Origin: JASFUX01 sp050050115
Lineage (GTDB): Bacteria; Pseudomonadota; Alphaproteobacteria; Caulobacterales; Maricaulaceae
Assembly: GCA_050050115.1 (NCBI GenBank)
Contig: JASFUX010000013.1
Span: 1-29,202 of the forward strand
Length of the DNA: 29,202 bases
Direction: 5' to 3'
This document shows, piece after piece, positions 22,001-29,202 of the stretch. A model generated the notes under the pieces. That model did not search any database, was not told the DNA's origin, and saw only the letters and a program-made list of their open reading frames with translations. The translations under genes and the position numbers were made by a program. Each line of letters starts with the position of its first letter. Within the stretch, counting starts at the first letter, position 1.

Positions 22001-22531
22001 ATGGCGACGAAGACAAAAAAGAAGACGACTGGTTTGGCGTACAAGGTCAACGACTGCATCGTGTATCCGGCGCATGGCGTTGGCCGCATTACCGGCGTGG
22101 AGAAGGAGACCATCGCCGGCATCGACATGGAGGTGTACGTCATCTCCTTCGAGCAGGATAAGATGACGCTTCGAGTGCCGACGGCGAAAGCCGACGCGAC
22201 CGGCATGCGCCCCTTGGCTTCGGGCAAGGTGGTCCAGGACGCGCTGACCACGCTCAAGGGCAAGGCACGCATCAAGCGCACGATGTGGAGCCGCCGCGCT
22301 CAGGAGTACGAAGCGAAGATCAATTCGGGCAACCTCATCCAGATCGCCGAGGTCGTCCGCGACCTTCACCGCGGCGAGGACCAGCCCGAGCAGTCCTACT
22401 CCGAGCGTCAGCTCTATGAATCGGCGCTCGACCGGATGGTCCGCGAGGTTGCTGCTGTCGAGAAGATCGACCGCGACTCGGCGCTCGCGAAGCTGTCGAA
22501 GTCTCTGGTGCGCTCGACTGCGGCCGCCTGA
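22001..22531 (+). CDS. carD: CarD/CdnL-family RNA polymerase-binding regulator
   Basis: 176 residues from the ATG at 22001, which has GAGAGAAG ahead and gives the family's usual length; a start at 21911 would add 30 residues with no ribosome-binding site. CarD/CdnL binds the RNA polymerase beta subunit and stabilises open complexes at rRNA and other housekeeping promoters. The RNAP-interacting Tudor-like domain covers about 15-70 (NDCIVYPAHGVGRITGVE, SFEQDKMTLRVP). The helical DNA-binding domain covers about 75-165, with W96 at the position of the tryptophan that contacts the promoter bubble in mycobacterial CarD. The Lys-rich head (MATKTKKKTT) is usual. It has its own strong promoter and a strong terminator, a single-gene unit. 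Confidence 0.95.
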   Translation: MATKTKKKTTGLAYKVNDCIVYPAHGVGRITGVEKETIAGIDMEVYVISFEQDKMTLRVPTAKADATGMRPLASGKVVQDALTTLKGKARIKRTMWSRRAQEYEAKINSGNLIQIAEVVRDLHRGEDQPEQSYSERQLYESALDRMVREVAAVEKIDRDSALAKLSKSLVRSTAAA

Positions 22532-22553
22532 GGCGACAGCTCGAACCGCACGT

Positions 22554-22587
22554 GGAAACGCCCGGCCGGAAACGGCCGGGCGTTTTC
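22554..22587. terminator. Strong bidirectional intrinsic terminator after carD
   Basis: A stem of 13 perfect pairs, AAACGCCCGGCCG (22556-22568) with CGGCCGGGCGTTT (22573-22585), extendable by a G-T and a G-C pair, is capped by a GAAA tetraloop. It ends in TTTT on the plus strand with a matching AAA arm for the minus strand. It serves carD and the convergent acylase gene, whose stop codon lies 24 bp away. Confidence 0.92.
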
Positions 22588-22610
22588 GCATGCGGGTTTG
22601 CGCCCCGCGC

Positions 22611-24893
22611 CTACTCGCGCAGCATGACCCGGCTCACCGTCGCCGCCTCGACGGCCTCCGGCTCGAACAGGAGATCGTCCCAACCCTTTTCCGAGTAGAG
22701 CCACGTCTGGTCGGAGAAGTGCGGCGAGTTGGGGTTGGTCGACTGCGAATAGGTCAAGATCCCTTCGCTCACCGGCCCGTCCGGCGTGAACTCGACCGTC
22801 ATGATCCAGCTCGAACCGTGCCGGACGCTGGTCCAGCCCAGCTCAGGCTCGAGGCTCACCGAGGAGATGACGTTGAACACGCCCTCCTGGCCGGCGCCGC
22901 CGTGGATCGGAATCCGGTCTTGCCCGCGCGTTTCGACCTGAACGTCGCCGAACGCCGCATCGAGCGGGATCGACAACTCATTGAGCCGCGCGACCGCCGC
23001 CTCGAGCGCGTCCAGCGCGGCCGGGTTCGAAACGTCGAGCGTGTGCGGCGTATAGACCGGATCGTTGACGTCGAACGGATCGGCGAACACGAGCCCGCCC
23101 GCCTCGGCGAACATGCGGAACAGGTGCGCGCCGCGGCTGTCCCGATTGACGCGCAAGTCCCACCCGGCCAGCGCATCGCACGCCTCGGCGAGGTCGGCAC
23201 GTCCCGAGGCGCGGCAAAGCTCGACGAGGTCGTCCCGCACCAGCTCGGCGCCGAGATGGCGGTCGCCGTAGATCACCTGCTGCAGCGTGGTCAGATCGAA
23301 GCCCTCGCCTTCATAGCCGTCCGTCCCTCCGACGCGGTCGGCGATCTGAGCGAGCGCGAGCCGCGTGCGCAGGCTGCGCGCCGTGCGCTCGTCGCCGAAC
23401 ACCGGGCTGTAGCCCTCGAGCGGCTCTTCGGGGTTGGTCAGCCAGTGGCTGTCGTTGCTCTGGATGACGTAGTCCGTGCGGAACTGATGCGGCTGGTCCG
23501 CAATGGCGAAGACGCCCGGCGCGGTCGCGTCCGGGTCGTCGCCCCAAGCGCATTCGGCACGCGAGCCGTCAAGCACCGGCAAACGATACTGCGCCCAGAG
23601 CGCCTGCGCCCGCGGCGAGGTCGCGCATTCGGCGATCAGCTCCGCGGTCACGTTCGGGATCATGCCGAGGTCGCCGAACAGCGCCTCGCCGCTTGAATCC
23701 GTCGCAGTGGTGTTGAACTGGGTCGCCTGGTATTGCCCGAGAACGTCCCTCAGCTCACGGACGCTCTCGGCTTGCCAGATCCCCAGGTACTGATCCATCG
23801 AGCGGATCCCCTGGGGCACGTTGGTGAGCGCATAAGCGCTCTCGACCGTCCAAGGCGCCGCTTCGGTCTCAAGGATCGGGCCGTATTGCGTCTCGTAGAA
23901 GGTGTGGATGACCGTCTCGATCCCACCGTCGGTCAGCACTTCGACTGGAACCTCGTTGCGCTCCATCGCCACCCACTCGTCCTCGTAGCGATAGCGGGTC
24001 GGGTCCGCCGGATCGAGCGTCAGCTCGAACAGGCCGAACCGCAACGCGGTCGAGACCGTGTGCGACCAGGCGATGTGCTCGGTGTGCCCGATGCCGACGA
24101 TCGGGGTGTTCATCAGCCCCGCGCCGACGATGTTGAGCTCACCGGGGATGACGAAATGCATCCGGTAGAAGCGGTTCTTGCCGTCCCAGGGATAGTGCGG
24201 ATTGCCGAGCAGCACGCCCTGCCCGCCCTTGGTGACTTCCCGGCCGAGGCCATAGGCGTTGCTGCCGAGCCCGTAGCTCAAATCCGTCCAAGGATCGCCT
24301 TCGATCGCCGCTTGCGGGCCGGGCCCGTCCGGCGGCGCGGCGGCGACGACGCCGTCGAGCTGGATCGGGTTCTGCCCCGCATAGACGTTGCGCCAATAAT
24401 CCATCTCGTCGATCTCGCGCACCCAGGCCGCGCCGGCGCAGCGCGGATCGTCAATGTCGTCGGCGCTTTCGCGCACGTAGCGGCTCACGCCGGCGACGAA
24501 GCCGCGCGCCATGTCGCGTGCGTCCTCCGACGGCGTATCGGGCGAGCCGGCGGGACCGTCGAGCAGCGCCTCGAGCCCACCCGATGCGATCAGGCGGCGG
24601 TGATAAGCGTCGGAAATCACGTTGGCGTTGTTCGCGCCGGGGCCGAGGTAACGCGCCCGCTCGCCGTTGATCGTCAGCATCCGATCGGCGAGCTCGCAGA
24701 TATTGTCCTCGGCGCTGGCGTAGCCGATCCCGTAACCGATGCCCGCATAGTCATTCGCCGTGATGTGCGGCACGCCGTAAGCGGTGCGGCGAACCTCGGC
24801 GGCGTAGCCTTCCGGCCCGGGCTGCAACGACGTCGACACGCACCCGGTCGCCGCAGTCGCCGCGACAACGGCGAGAAGATACGATCGTTTCAT
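22611..24893 (-). CDS. Penicillin-acylase-family Ntn-hydrolase, predicted lipoprotein
   Basis: 760 residues from the ATG at 24893; a longer frame upstream lacks a signal sequence. The signal peptide ends AATGC, so C18 is probably lipidated, although Ala replaces the preferred Leu at -3. The family makes one chain that cuts itself into alpha and beta subunits before a nucleophilic Ser: here S211 in GLGSNAYGLG, followed by GNPHYPW. The alpha part begins VRRTAYGVPHITANDYAGIGYGIGYASAEDN, shown here as its two conserved halves, typical of the family. Substrates include penicillins, acyl-homoserine lactones, cephalosporin precursors and acylated peptides, and cannot be chosen from sequence; AHL quenching or aculeacin-type deacylation are plausible. 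The size fits AHL/aculeacin-type acylases. Its upstream region has two TetR-like dyads, so expression may be ligand-controlled. Confidence 0.9.
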   Translation of the reverse strand: MKRSYLLAVVAATAATGCVSTSLQPGPEGYAAEVRRTAYGVPHITANDYAGIGYGIGYASAEDNICELADRMLTINGERARYLGPGANNANVISDAYHRRLIASGGLEALLDGPAGSPDTPSEDARDMARGFVAGVSRYVRESADDIDDPRCAGAAWVREIDEMDYWRNVYAGQNPIQLDGVVAAAPPDGPGPQAAIEGDPWTDLSYGLGSNAYGLGREVTKGGQGVLLGNPHYPWDGKNRFYRMHFVIPGELNIVGAGLMNTPIVGIGHTEHIAWSHTVSTALRFGLFELTLDPADPTRYRYEDEWVAMERNEVPVEVLTDGGIETVIHTFYETQYGPILETEAAPWTVESAYALTNVPQGIRSMDQYLGIWQAESVRELRDVLGQYQATQFNTTATDSSGEALFGDLGMIPNVTAELIAECATSPRAQALWAQYRLPVLDGSRAECAWGDDPDATAPGVFAIADQPHQFRTDYVIQSNDSHWLTNPEEPLEGYSPVFGDERTARSLRTRLALAQIADRVGGTDGYEGEGFDLTTLQQVIYGDRHLGAELVRDDLVELCRASGRADLAEACDALAGWDLRVNRDSRGAHLFRMFAEAGGLVFADPFDVNDPVYTPHTLDVSNPAALDALEAAVARLNELSIPLDAAFGDVQVETRGQDRIPIHGGAGQEGVFNVISSVSLEPELGWTSVRHGSSWIMTVEFTPDGPVSEGILTYSQSTNPNSPHFSDQTWLYSEKGWDDLLFEPEAVEAATVSRVMLRE

Positions 24894-24925
24894 GTGAGGC
24901 CTCCCCAGCACCCAATTGCGTTCAA

Positions 24926-24941
24926 CCGACCGAGCGGTCGG
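24926..24941. promoter_or_regulatory. TetR-like operator dyad 1 upstream of the acylase
   Basis: CCGACCG-AG-CGGTCGG, seven perfectly paired bases on each side of a two-base centre, 33 bp before the acylase start codon. The pattern ACCGACCG/CGGTCGG is typical of TetR/AcrR-family operators. No tetR gene is in the window, so the regulator would be encoded elsewhere. Confidence 0.5.
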
Positions 24942-24989
24942 CATGTTTGAAGCAATGATGGCACGGCTTTCAGCGAATGGCACGTCATC

Positions 24990-25022
24990 GCTCGCGACGC
25001 GAGCACCGCGCGCCGGCGCGCG
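24990..25022. repeat. Two further GC-rich dyads in the acylase upstream region
   Basis: GCTCGC-GAC-GCGAGC (24990-25004) and the perfect 16-bp palindrome CGCGCGCCGGCGCGCG (25007-25022) lie between the two operator-like sites. The second is low-complexity GC alternation and may be chance; both may affect local structure. Confidence 0.3.
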
Positions 25023-25044
25023 CAATTCCACTTCGTCGGAACAA

Positions 25045-25064
25045 ATGTGAGTGTTCACTCACAT
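25045..25064. promoter_or_regulatory. TetR-like operator dyad 2 upstream of the acylase
   Basis: ATGTGAGTG-TT-CACTCACAT, nine perfect pairs around two bases, 152 bp before the acylase start and 43 bp after the stop of the nuclease-fold gene. The TGAGTG..CACTCA core resembles operators of TetR-family repressors. It differs in sequence from dyad 1, so two regulators may be involved. Confidence 0.55.
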
Positions 25065-25107
25065 ATCGATTCGAGCGACAACCGTCAAGCCGATGGCCAA
25101 CGATGGC

Positions 25108-25908
25108 TCAGGCGTCGAGGCGCTCGACCTGAGCGGGCGCGACGAGCCTGATGAACGGCCCGTTGAAGCTCTCGATCTCGCCGCGCACGCGCACCCGCGC
25201 CGCCGGCAACGCCAACATCGCCGCTTCGTCGAAGGCGTGCGAGTGCTCGGGCGGCGCGCCGGCGGTGAAGTCGCTGCGATAGTCCGGGCCGAAGTTGAGA
25301 TAGAGCCATCCGTTCACGGCCGCCGCGTCGACCACCACGCCCTCGACCAGCTGGAACGATCCGCGCGCGCCTGGGCCGACCGCCTCGGCCGGCCGCACGG
25401 CGAAGTAAGGACTCGACCACAGCCCCTCGCCCGCCGTCCGCGCCGTCGCCTCGACGCCGAGCAGCGCGCGTGCCTCGCCGTCGATCTCGTCCTCTGGCCG
25501 CACCCGCGCGAGCCCGCGTGCGATCATCTCGCGACCAACCGAGACCCCGTCGAGATCGGGCAGGAACGCGCGCGCGACGATCCGCCCCCAGCGGTCGCGT
25601 TCGGGTCGGCCGGGCAACGTGAACAGCCGCACCCGCCGCCCGCGCGTCAACTCGCCAAGGCCGTTGCGCGCTTCCTCGAAGAACGGCTCGGCCGCCGCCG
25701 CGCCCGCGCGCGGCAAGGGCGCAAGCAGGCCGGCTAGGCACACCTCTTCCCCGCCTTCGAGCGTCATCGACGCGCCGTCGATCACGCCCGCTACGACCGC
25801 TTCGTTCGGGACCGGAAAATCGGCGGGCGCTGCTTCGTCGCGCTCTGACCGACCGCAGCCGGCCAGCGCGGCGGCGACAGAAAGCTGGATGAGCGCGCGG
25901 CGGTGCAT
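25108..25908 (-). CDS. Thermonuclease (SNase)-fold lipoprotein, probably catalytically inactive
   Basis: 266 residues with a textbook lipobox, AALAGC, making C18 the lipidated residue. Residues 35-165 follow the staphylococcal-nuclease fold: VVAGVIDGASMTLEGG, EVCLAGLLAPLP, and RDRWGRIVARAFL...VGREMIARGLARV, then GLW. The catalytic set is largely missing: the second Asp of the IDGDT motif is Ala46, the active-site Arg of the RL.GID.PE motif is Cys57, and the Asp and Glu of that motif are absent; only the Arg of D.WGR remains (R109). It is therefore likely a binding module rather than a nuclease (inference). The C-terminal part (about 180-266) is a separate domain I cannot name, perhaps OB-fold-like (VRVRGEIESFNGPFIRL). 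Its start is one base after the upstream gene's stop, so the two are coupled. Confidence 0.75.
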   Translation of the reverse strand: MHRRALIQLSVAAALAGCGRSERDEAAPADFPVPNEAVVAGVIDGASMTLEGGEEVCLAGLLAPLPRAGAAAAEPFFEEARNGLGELTRGRRVRLFTLPGRPERDRWGRIVARAFLPDLDGVSVGREMIARGLARVRPEDEIDGEARALLGVEATARTAGEGLWSSPYFAVRPAEAVGPGARGSFQLVEGVVVDAAAVNGWLYLNFGPDYRSDFTAGAPPEHSHAFDEAAMLALPAARVRVRGEIESFNGPFIRLVAPAQVERLDA

Positions 25909-25909
25909 C

Positions 25910-26638
25910 TCAATCGAGATCGTAGTATGCGGCGTAGGCGTCGGTGACTTGGTCTTTGAACACGTAGACGAACACGCTATCCGCATACGACCAAGTCTCA
26001 TCGTCGGCATCGCGGACGACGTTGAGAAAGAATTCCTTCGCATCTCGGCCGTTGGGTGCGTGCGCGACGAAGTCCGCTTTTCGCCATTCCCCGACGTAGA
26101 TCATCGGCCGGGCGCCGCTGAACAGCCAGACGGCGCCTTGGCAAGTCAGGAAATCCGGCGTCGAGGTCAGTTCGAAAAGAGCGTCCGTCGGAAGTTGGGT
26201 CTGAGTCCAGCCTCCCGCGCTCTGTCGCGATCTCAGACCCTCCGGCGCCGGTCTGGGAACGCCGTGGCTCCAGCCCTCCTCCAACTCCTGCCAAGATACC
26301 ATTCCGTAGTCTGTATCCTTGGTGAAAACCGCATAGCCCGCTCGCAGAGCCTCATAGGAGATGAAAGCATCGTCGTGAGCCGCAGCCGGATCAGGCGTCG
26401 GCGCGCCGCAGTGACGGCATGTGCGAACGCGCAGCGGGCTCTCAGTCGGGTGCAGATAGAGCGCCCCGCCGCAGGCCGCACACTCCATCGTCAGATAGTC
26501 GCCGGACCCCAATCGAAAGCAATGATCGCGCCGCTCCCCAAGGACGCAACACCGTTGCGCGCCGGCGTAGCTCGGGCAGGTATCGATCGGCGCCTGGTAG
26601 AGCGGAAACGGTATGCCTAGATCTGAAAAGGTGGTCAT
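25910..26638 (-). CDS. Unrecognised Cys-rich protein with putative zinc ribbon
   Basis: 242 residues from the ATG at 26638; a GTG at 26650 is an alternative, and neither has a strong ribosome-binding site. I do not recognise the family with confidence. Visible: FPLYQAPIDTCPSYAG near the start, cysteines C21, C30, C31 and C40, then two CxxC knuckles, C53-A-A-C56 and C74-R-H-C77, spaced as in a zinc ribbon. The C-terminal half has a few aromatic-rich beta segments (FLTCQGAVWLFSGARPMIYVG, DSVFVYVFKDQ, AYAAYYDLD). The N-terminal F..Y..P and Cys pairs recall CbrC/UPF0167 proteins, to which it could be a distant relative. No signal peptide. The gene is coupled to the nuclease-fold lipoprotein by a one-base gap. 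Confidence 0.65.
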   Translation of the reverse strand: MTTFSDLGIPFPLYQAPIDTCPSYAGAQRCCVLGERRDHCFRLGSGDYLTMECAACGGALYLHPTESPLRVRTCRHCGAPTPDPAAAHDDAFISYEALRAGYAVFTKDTDYGMVSWQELEEGWSHGVPRPAPEGLRSRQSAGGWTQTQLPTDALFELTSTPDFLTCQGAVWLFSGARPMIYVGEWRKADFVAHAPNGRDAKEFFLNVVRDADDETWSYADSVFVYVFKDQVTDAYAAYYDLD

Positions 26639-26693
26639 GCACGCGCTCACGGACCGCTAGAGCACGGCACGATACAACTGGCGCGTAGGCGGA

Positions 26694-27434
26694 TCACCCC
26701 ACCTTCTTGATCAACGCCTGCGCAGCGGCGGGGTTCTTCACTTTCTCGCCGGAGATGAAGTAGCCGAAGACGTCGCCGCGGTCGGCCCAGCCTTTGGTGC
26801 GCTTGGCGATCTTGCCCAGTTCGGCGCCGCTGACACCGATCTCTTGATCAGCGCTGGTCGACATGAAGCGCGCGTAGGAAAAGTCCGCCGTTGGCTGATC
26901 GATCTCCGAGTACTTGCCGCCAGCCGCGCAGACGATCGCCGCGTTGTGGTCGCGGGCGAGGTCGTAGAATTCATCCGTCTCGAAGCTCGGATGGCGCACC
27001 TCCAGCGCATGACGCAGCGGCACCCCGTCGACCTCTTCGGGCAAAAGCGCCAGGAAGCCGGCGATGTCTTCGGCGTCGAACTTCTTCGTGTGCGCAAGCT
27101 GCCAGTTGATCGGGCCGAGCTTGTCGCCCAGCTCGGACATGCCCTGGCCGAGGAAGCGCTCGATCGACTCCGCCGCGTCGGTCAGGACCCTACGGTTCGT
27201 GCAAAAACGCGAAGCCTTGACCGCGAAGACGAAGTCCTCGGGCGTCTCCTCGCGCCACTTGCGCCAGCTGTCGGGCTTGAAGGTCGAATAGTAGGTGCCG
27301 TTGATCTCGATGCTCGTGAGCGCGCGCGAGGCGTACTCCAACTCGCGCTTCTGCGTGAGGCCGTCGGGATAGAAGGTCCCGCGCCAGGGCTTGAACGTCC
27401 AGCCGCCGATCCCGACGCGGATTGTTCCAGGCAT
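26694..27434 (-). CDS. DUF72 (YecE-like) TIM-barrel protein
   Basis: 246 residues. Start supported by GGAGAAG six bases before the ATG. The N-terminus has the family's fingerprint GIGGWTFKPWRGTFYPDGL followed by IEINGTYYSTFKP; later LGPINWQL, LRHALEVRHPSF and YARFMST match the remaining DUF72 blocks. The fold is a TIM barrel; the reaction is unknown. Length is standard for the family. It follows the yceI-like gene with a 52-bp gap on the same strand and could be transcribed with it. Confidence 0.92.
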   Translation of the reverse strand: MPGTIRVGIGGWTFKPWRGTFYPDGLTQKRELEYASRALTSIEINGTYYSTFKPDSWRKWREETPEDFVFAVKASRFCTNRRVLTDAAESIERFLGQGMSELGDKLGPINWQLAHTKKFDAEDIAGFLALLPEEVDGVPLRHALEVRHPSFETDEFYDLARDHNAAIVCAAGGKYSEIDQPTADFSYARFMSTSADQEIGVSGAELGKIAKRTKGWADRGDVFGYFISGEKVKNPAAAQALIKKVG

Positions 27435-27486
27435 CGATGCTTCTCCGTACGCGCGCCTGGCGCCTCTTGCTTTGCGGCGAAGCGCC

Positions 27487-28167
27487 CTATTCCGCCTCCA
27501 TCGGCGGGCCTGTGAACTCCGCCTCGATGATCACTTCGACCGCGTCGCCAACGCCCATATTCGAACCAGGCTCGGGCACGCCGTAGTCGACTCCGAAGGC
27601 CGAGCGCATCAGCGTTCCGTGAACGGAAAAGCCGATCCGAGCGTTCGGGTCCTGCGGGATGCCCGCCCAGCCGCCGTTGAACGTCGCCTCGAGCGCGACC
27701 GGCGCGGTGACGCCGTGCAGCGTCAGCTCGCCGTCGATCGTCGCGGTGTTCGGACCCGTCAGCGTGACCGCCGTCGAGCGGTAGCTCATCTGCGGAAACG
27801 CTTCGGCGTCGAGGAACTCCGGCCCGGCGATGACCGAATTGAAGTCGAGGTCCTCAGGATCGGAGAAGTCCGTCTCCACTGACGCAGGATCGACGGTCGC
27901 GGTGAGTTCGGCCGCGCCGGGGTCGGCGGGGTCGAGTTCGAGCGTCGCGTCAAAGCCGGTGAACCGCGCCGTGTAGTTCGAAAACCCGAGGTGATTGACC
28001 TTGAAGATCAGGCTCGCGTGGTAGGGGTCGAGCGCATAGGTTCCCGCAGACAGGCCCTCGACCGAGGGCGCTGCGGCCTCATCGGCGGCCTGCACGTCGG
28101 CGCAAGCGACCAAAGCCGCGCAGGCGGCGAGCCAAACGGACCGAACGGGGGCGTCCCGAAGTCTCAT
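27487..28167 (-). CDS. YceI-family lipid-binding-like lipoprotein
   Basis: 226 residues. The ATG at 28167 overlaps the stop of the SRPBCC gene (ATGA), so it is coupled to it. A signal peptide with a lipobox LVAC makes C22 the probable lipidated residue. The remainder is the YceI lipocalin-like barrel: AGTYALDPYHASLIFKVNHL, TARFTGFDATLELDP, VDPASVETDF, ITGPEFLDAEAFP-type block, IDGELTLHGVTAPVALEATF, and IGFSVHGTLMRSAFGVDYGVP. YceI proteins bind isoprenoid or fatty-acid-like molecules in the periplasm. Together with the upstream ArsR and SRPBCC genes it forms a small regulated unit. Confidence 0.92.
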   Translation of the reverse strand: MRLRDAPVRSVWLAACAALVACADVQAADEAAAPSVEGLSAGTYALDPYHASLIFKVNHLGFSNYTARFTGFDATLELDPADPGAAELTATVDPASVETDFSDPEDLDFNSVIAGPEFLDAEAFPQMSYRSTAVTLTGPNTATIDGELTLHGVTAPVALEATFNGGWAGIPQDPNARIGFSVHGTLMRSAFGVDYGVPEPGSNMGVGDAVEVIIEAEFTGPPMEAE

Positions 28168-28652
28168 CCTTTGTCTCCGTGTATCTTCTCGACTAGCTCG
28201 GCCAGCTGATCGGCGACCGTACCCCAGCCGTCGAAGAATCCCATCTCTTCGTGCTGCACGCGATCGGCCTCGCAATGGTGAAGCGCGCGAGCGACATATT
28301 CGGTTCCGCCCTCGACCGGCTTCATGGTGATGATCGCCGTCATGAACGGCTTTTCCGCCGGCCGGTAGCCCTCGGTCAGCGCATCGGTCCAGCTGAGCTT
28401 CTCGTTCTCGACCGCTTCGAGGACACAACCGCCCGCCCCGCTTTCCTCCCCGTTCGGGCCGGCCATGCGGAGGTAGAACTTGCCGCCTGGACGCGGATCG
28501 ATCTCCGCCTCCGGGATCGTCCACGGGCGCGGCACGAACCACTTCTTGAGGTGCTCGGCGTCGGTGAGCACCATCCAGATCAATGACGGCGGCGCTTTGA
28601 TCGTGCGCCTGATCTCCAAATCGAGGCGGTCTTCGCCTGCGGCGTTTCCCAT
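28164..28652 (-). CDS. SRPBCC (AHSA1-like) domain protein
   Basis: 162 residues from the ATG at 28652, preferred over the one at 28658 because AAAGGAG lies seven bases upstream of the former but only one base from the latter. The fold is the START-like AHSA1 domain: LEIRRTIKAPPSLIWMVLTD near the N-terminus, W-F-V-P, GGKFYLRMAGPNGEE, and the long C-terminal helix GWGTVADQLAELVEKIHG. These proteins bind hydrophobic ligands and are very often encoded next to an ArsR regulator, as here. The ligand is unknown. Confidence 0.9.
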   Translation of the reverse strand: MGNAAGEDRLDLEIRRTIKAPPSLIWMVLTDAEHLKKWFVPRPWTIPEAEIDPRPGGKFYLRMAGPNGEESGAGGCVLEAVENEKLSWTDALTEGYRPAEKPFMTAIITMKPVEGGTEYVARALHHCEADRVQHEEMGFFDGWGTVADQLAELVEKIHGDKG

Positions 28653-28700
28653 CACCATTCTCCTTTGTCAGCTGACGTTGCTGTTTCAGGTTTTGCGTTG

Positions 28701-29045
28701 TCAGGTTTTTCGTTCCCGGGCCTGCAGCTCTTCGATGTAGGCCTCCATCCGGTCGAACCGGCCCTCCCACAGCGCGCGGCGGTCCGCGATCCACTTTTCA
28801 GCGCGAGAGAGCGGCTTGGGTTCCATCTCGCAGGTCCGGACCCGGCCGACCTTCTTCGAGCGAATGAGCCCGCCGTCTTCGAGCACTCTCAGGTGCTGCA
28901 GGAACGACGGCAGCGCCATCTTGAACGGCTTGGCCAGCTCGCTCACCGAAGCGGGCCCGCGCGCCAGACGCTGGAGCACCGCGCGCCGGGTCGGATCGGC
29001 GAGCGCCTGGAAGACGTTGTCGAGAGCGATCGATTGGTTAGCCAT
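28701..29045 (-). CDS. ArsR-family winged-helix transcriptional regulator
   Basis: 114 residues. N-terminal winged helix (about 5-75): FQALADPTRRAVLQRLARG, SVSELAKPFKMALPSFLQHL as the recognition helix region, LRVLEDGGLIRSKKVGRVRTC as the wing. The C-terminal helix (LSRAEKWIADRRALWEGRF) is that of the ArsR subgroup paired with AHSA1 proteins. No metal-binding CxC motif is present in helix 3, so it is unlikely to sense arsenic or similar metals. It lies first in the unit arsR-SRPBCC-yceI, and its upstream region has repeats suited to autoregulation. Confidence 0.92.
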   Translation of the reverse strand: MANQSIALDNVFQALADPTRRAVLQRLARGPASVSELAKPFKMALPSFLQHLRVLEDGGLIRSKKVGRVRTCEMEPKPLSRAEKWIADRRALWEGRFDRMEAYIEELQARERKT

Positions 29046-29047
29046 AT

Positions 29048-29104
29048 ACCTAAGTAACGGGTCAGCGCGCTCTGCGTCAAGGAAAATTAGGAAATCACCT
29101 AAGT
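29048..29104. promoter_or_regulatory. ArsR-type operator repeats upstream of the arsR-like gene
   Basis: ACCTAAGT occurs twice, at 29048-29055 next to the start codon and at 29097-29104, 49 bp apart. The distal copy also makes a dyad, TTAGG-N6-CCTAA (29087-29102). On the minus strand, TTGACG (29075-29080) between the repeats could be a -35. The layout fits repression by the ArsR-like protein on its own operon. Confidence 0.45.
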
Positions 29105-29115
29105 TTTGGTCTCAA

Positions 29116-29202
29116 TCAGAAAAGATGCGGCCGGGCGGTCATCAGCCAGACGATGATCAACACCATCAGGAACGCCGGCGCGCCGCAGGCGAACCAGATG
29201 CG
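29116..29202 (-). CDS. C-terminal end of an integral membrane protein (possibly DUF2269-like)
   Basis: The minus strand reads RIWFACGAPAFLMVLIIVWLM then TARPHLF and a TGA stop; the 5' part is outside the window. One membrane span is visible, with a W-F-x(2)-G-x-P-A-F pattern and an LM..RP end that resemble the last helix of DUF2269 membrane proteins. Only 28 residues are available, so the family call is weak but the coding nature is likely. It is on the same strand as, and upstream of, the ArsR-like gene. Confidence 0.5.
   Translation of the reverse strand, partial: RIWFACGAPAFLMVLIIVWLMTARPHLF

Noticed and set aside
25007..25022. CGCGCGCCGGCGCGCG as an operator
   Set aside because: Perfect palindrome but low-complexity CG alternation, expected often in such GC-rich DNA.

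Overview
The window looks like chromosomal DNA of a GC-rich alphaproteobacterium, most plausibly from the Caulobacterales / Maricaulales / Parvularculales neighbourhood. The reasons are an aerobic-type CobS/CobT pair, an rpmB gene close to a SUV3-like helicase, S4-protein, seven-iron ferredoxin (FdxA) and CarD series, DUF3108 proteins, an NnrU protein and orphan TadE/TadG-like genes. I place it by gene content only; there is no rRNA or tRNA here. I see no insertion sequence, integrase, CRISPR array or prophage module, although one secreted protein carries a phage tail-collar fold.

Layout. (1) 1-3.35 kb, minus strand: a truncated MscS-type channel, a secreted caspase-like protein with an FGE/C-type-lectin-like C-terminus, and an NnrU membrane protein. 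(2) 3.5-10.2 kb, plus strand: cobS, a membrane-anchored TPR protein, a secreted tail-collar protein, cobT, a phytase-like esterase-domain protein overlapping cobT by 4 bases, and a DUF3052 protein. No CobN or cobalamin pathway gene is present, so the AAA+/VWA pair may act in some other chaperone-like role. (3) 10.2-12.5 kb: an AT-rich control region with a perfect 16-bp palindrome, then a TadG-like and two TadE-like genes without the Tad motor or pilin. (4) 12.6-14.6 kb: a PQQ-dependent dehydrogenase, convergent with rpmB six bases away. (5) 15.2-21.7 kb: tandem DUF3108 paralogues, the helicase, an S4 protein, a TerB-like protein, an esterase and fdxA. (6) 21.7-22.6 kb: carD with a near-consensus promoter, a structured leader and a strong terminator. 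(7) 22.6-29.2 kb, minus strand: a penicillin-acylase-family lipoprotein with several dyads upstream, a nuclease-fold lipoprotein coupled to an unrecognised Cys-rich protein, a DUF72 protein, an ArsR / SRPBCC / YceI operon, and the end of a membrane protein.

The signals most worth a second look are non-coding: an 11-base perfect complement of the 16S anti-Shine-Dalgarno tail inside the rpmB leader, the folded U-tract RNA in front of carD, and two TetR-like dyads in front of the acylase. Among proteins, the caspase/FGE-like fusion, which lacks the FGE cysteines, and the cobS-TPR-collar-cobT arrangement are the least ordinary. I found no self-contained new system that I could defend strongly.
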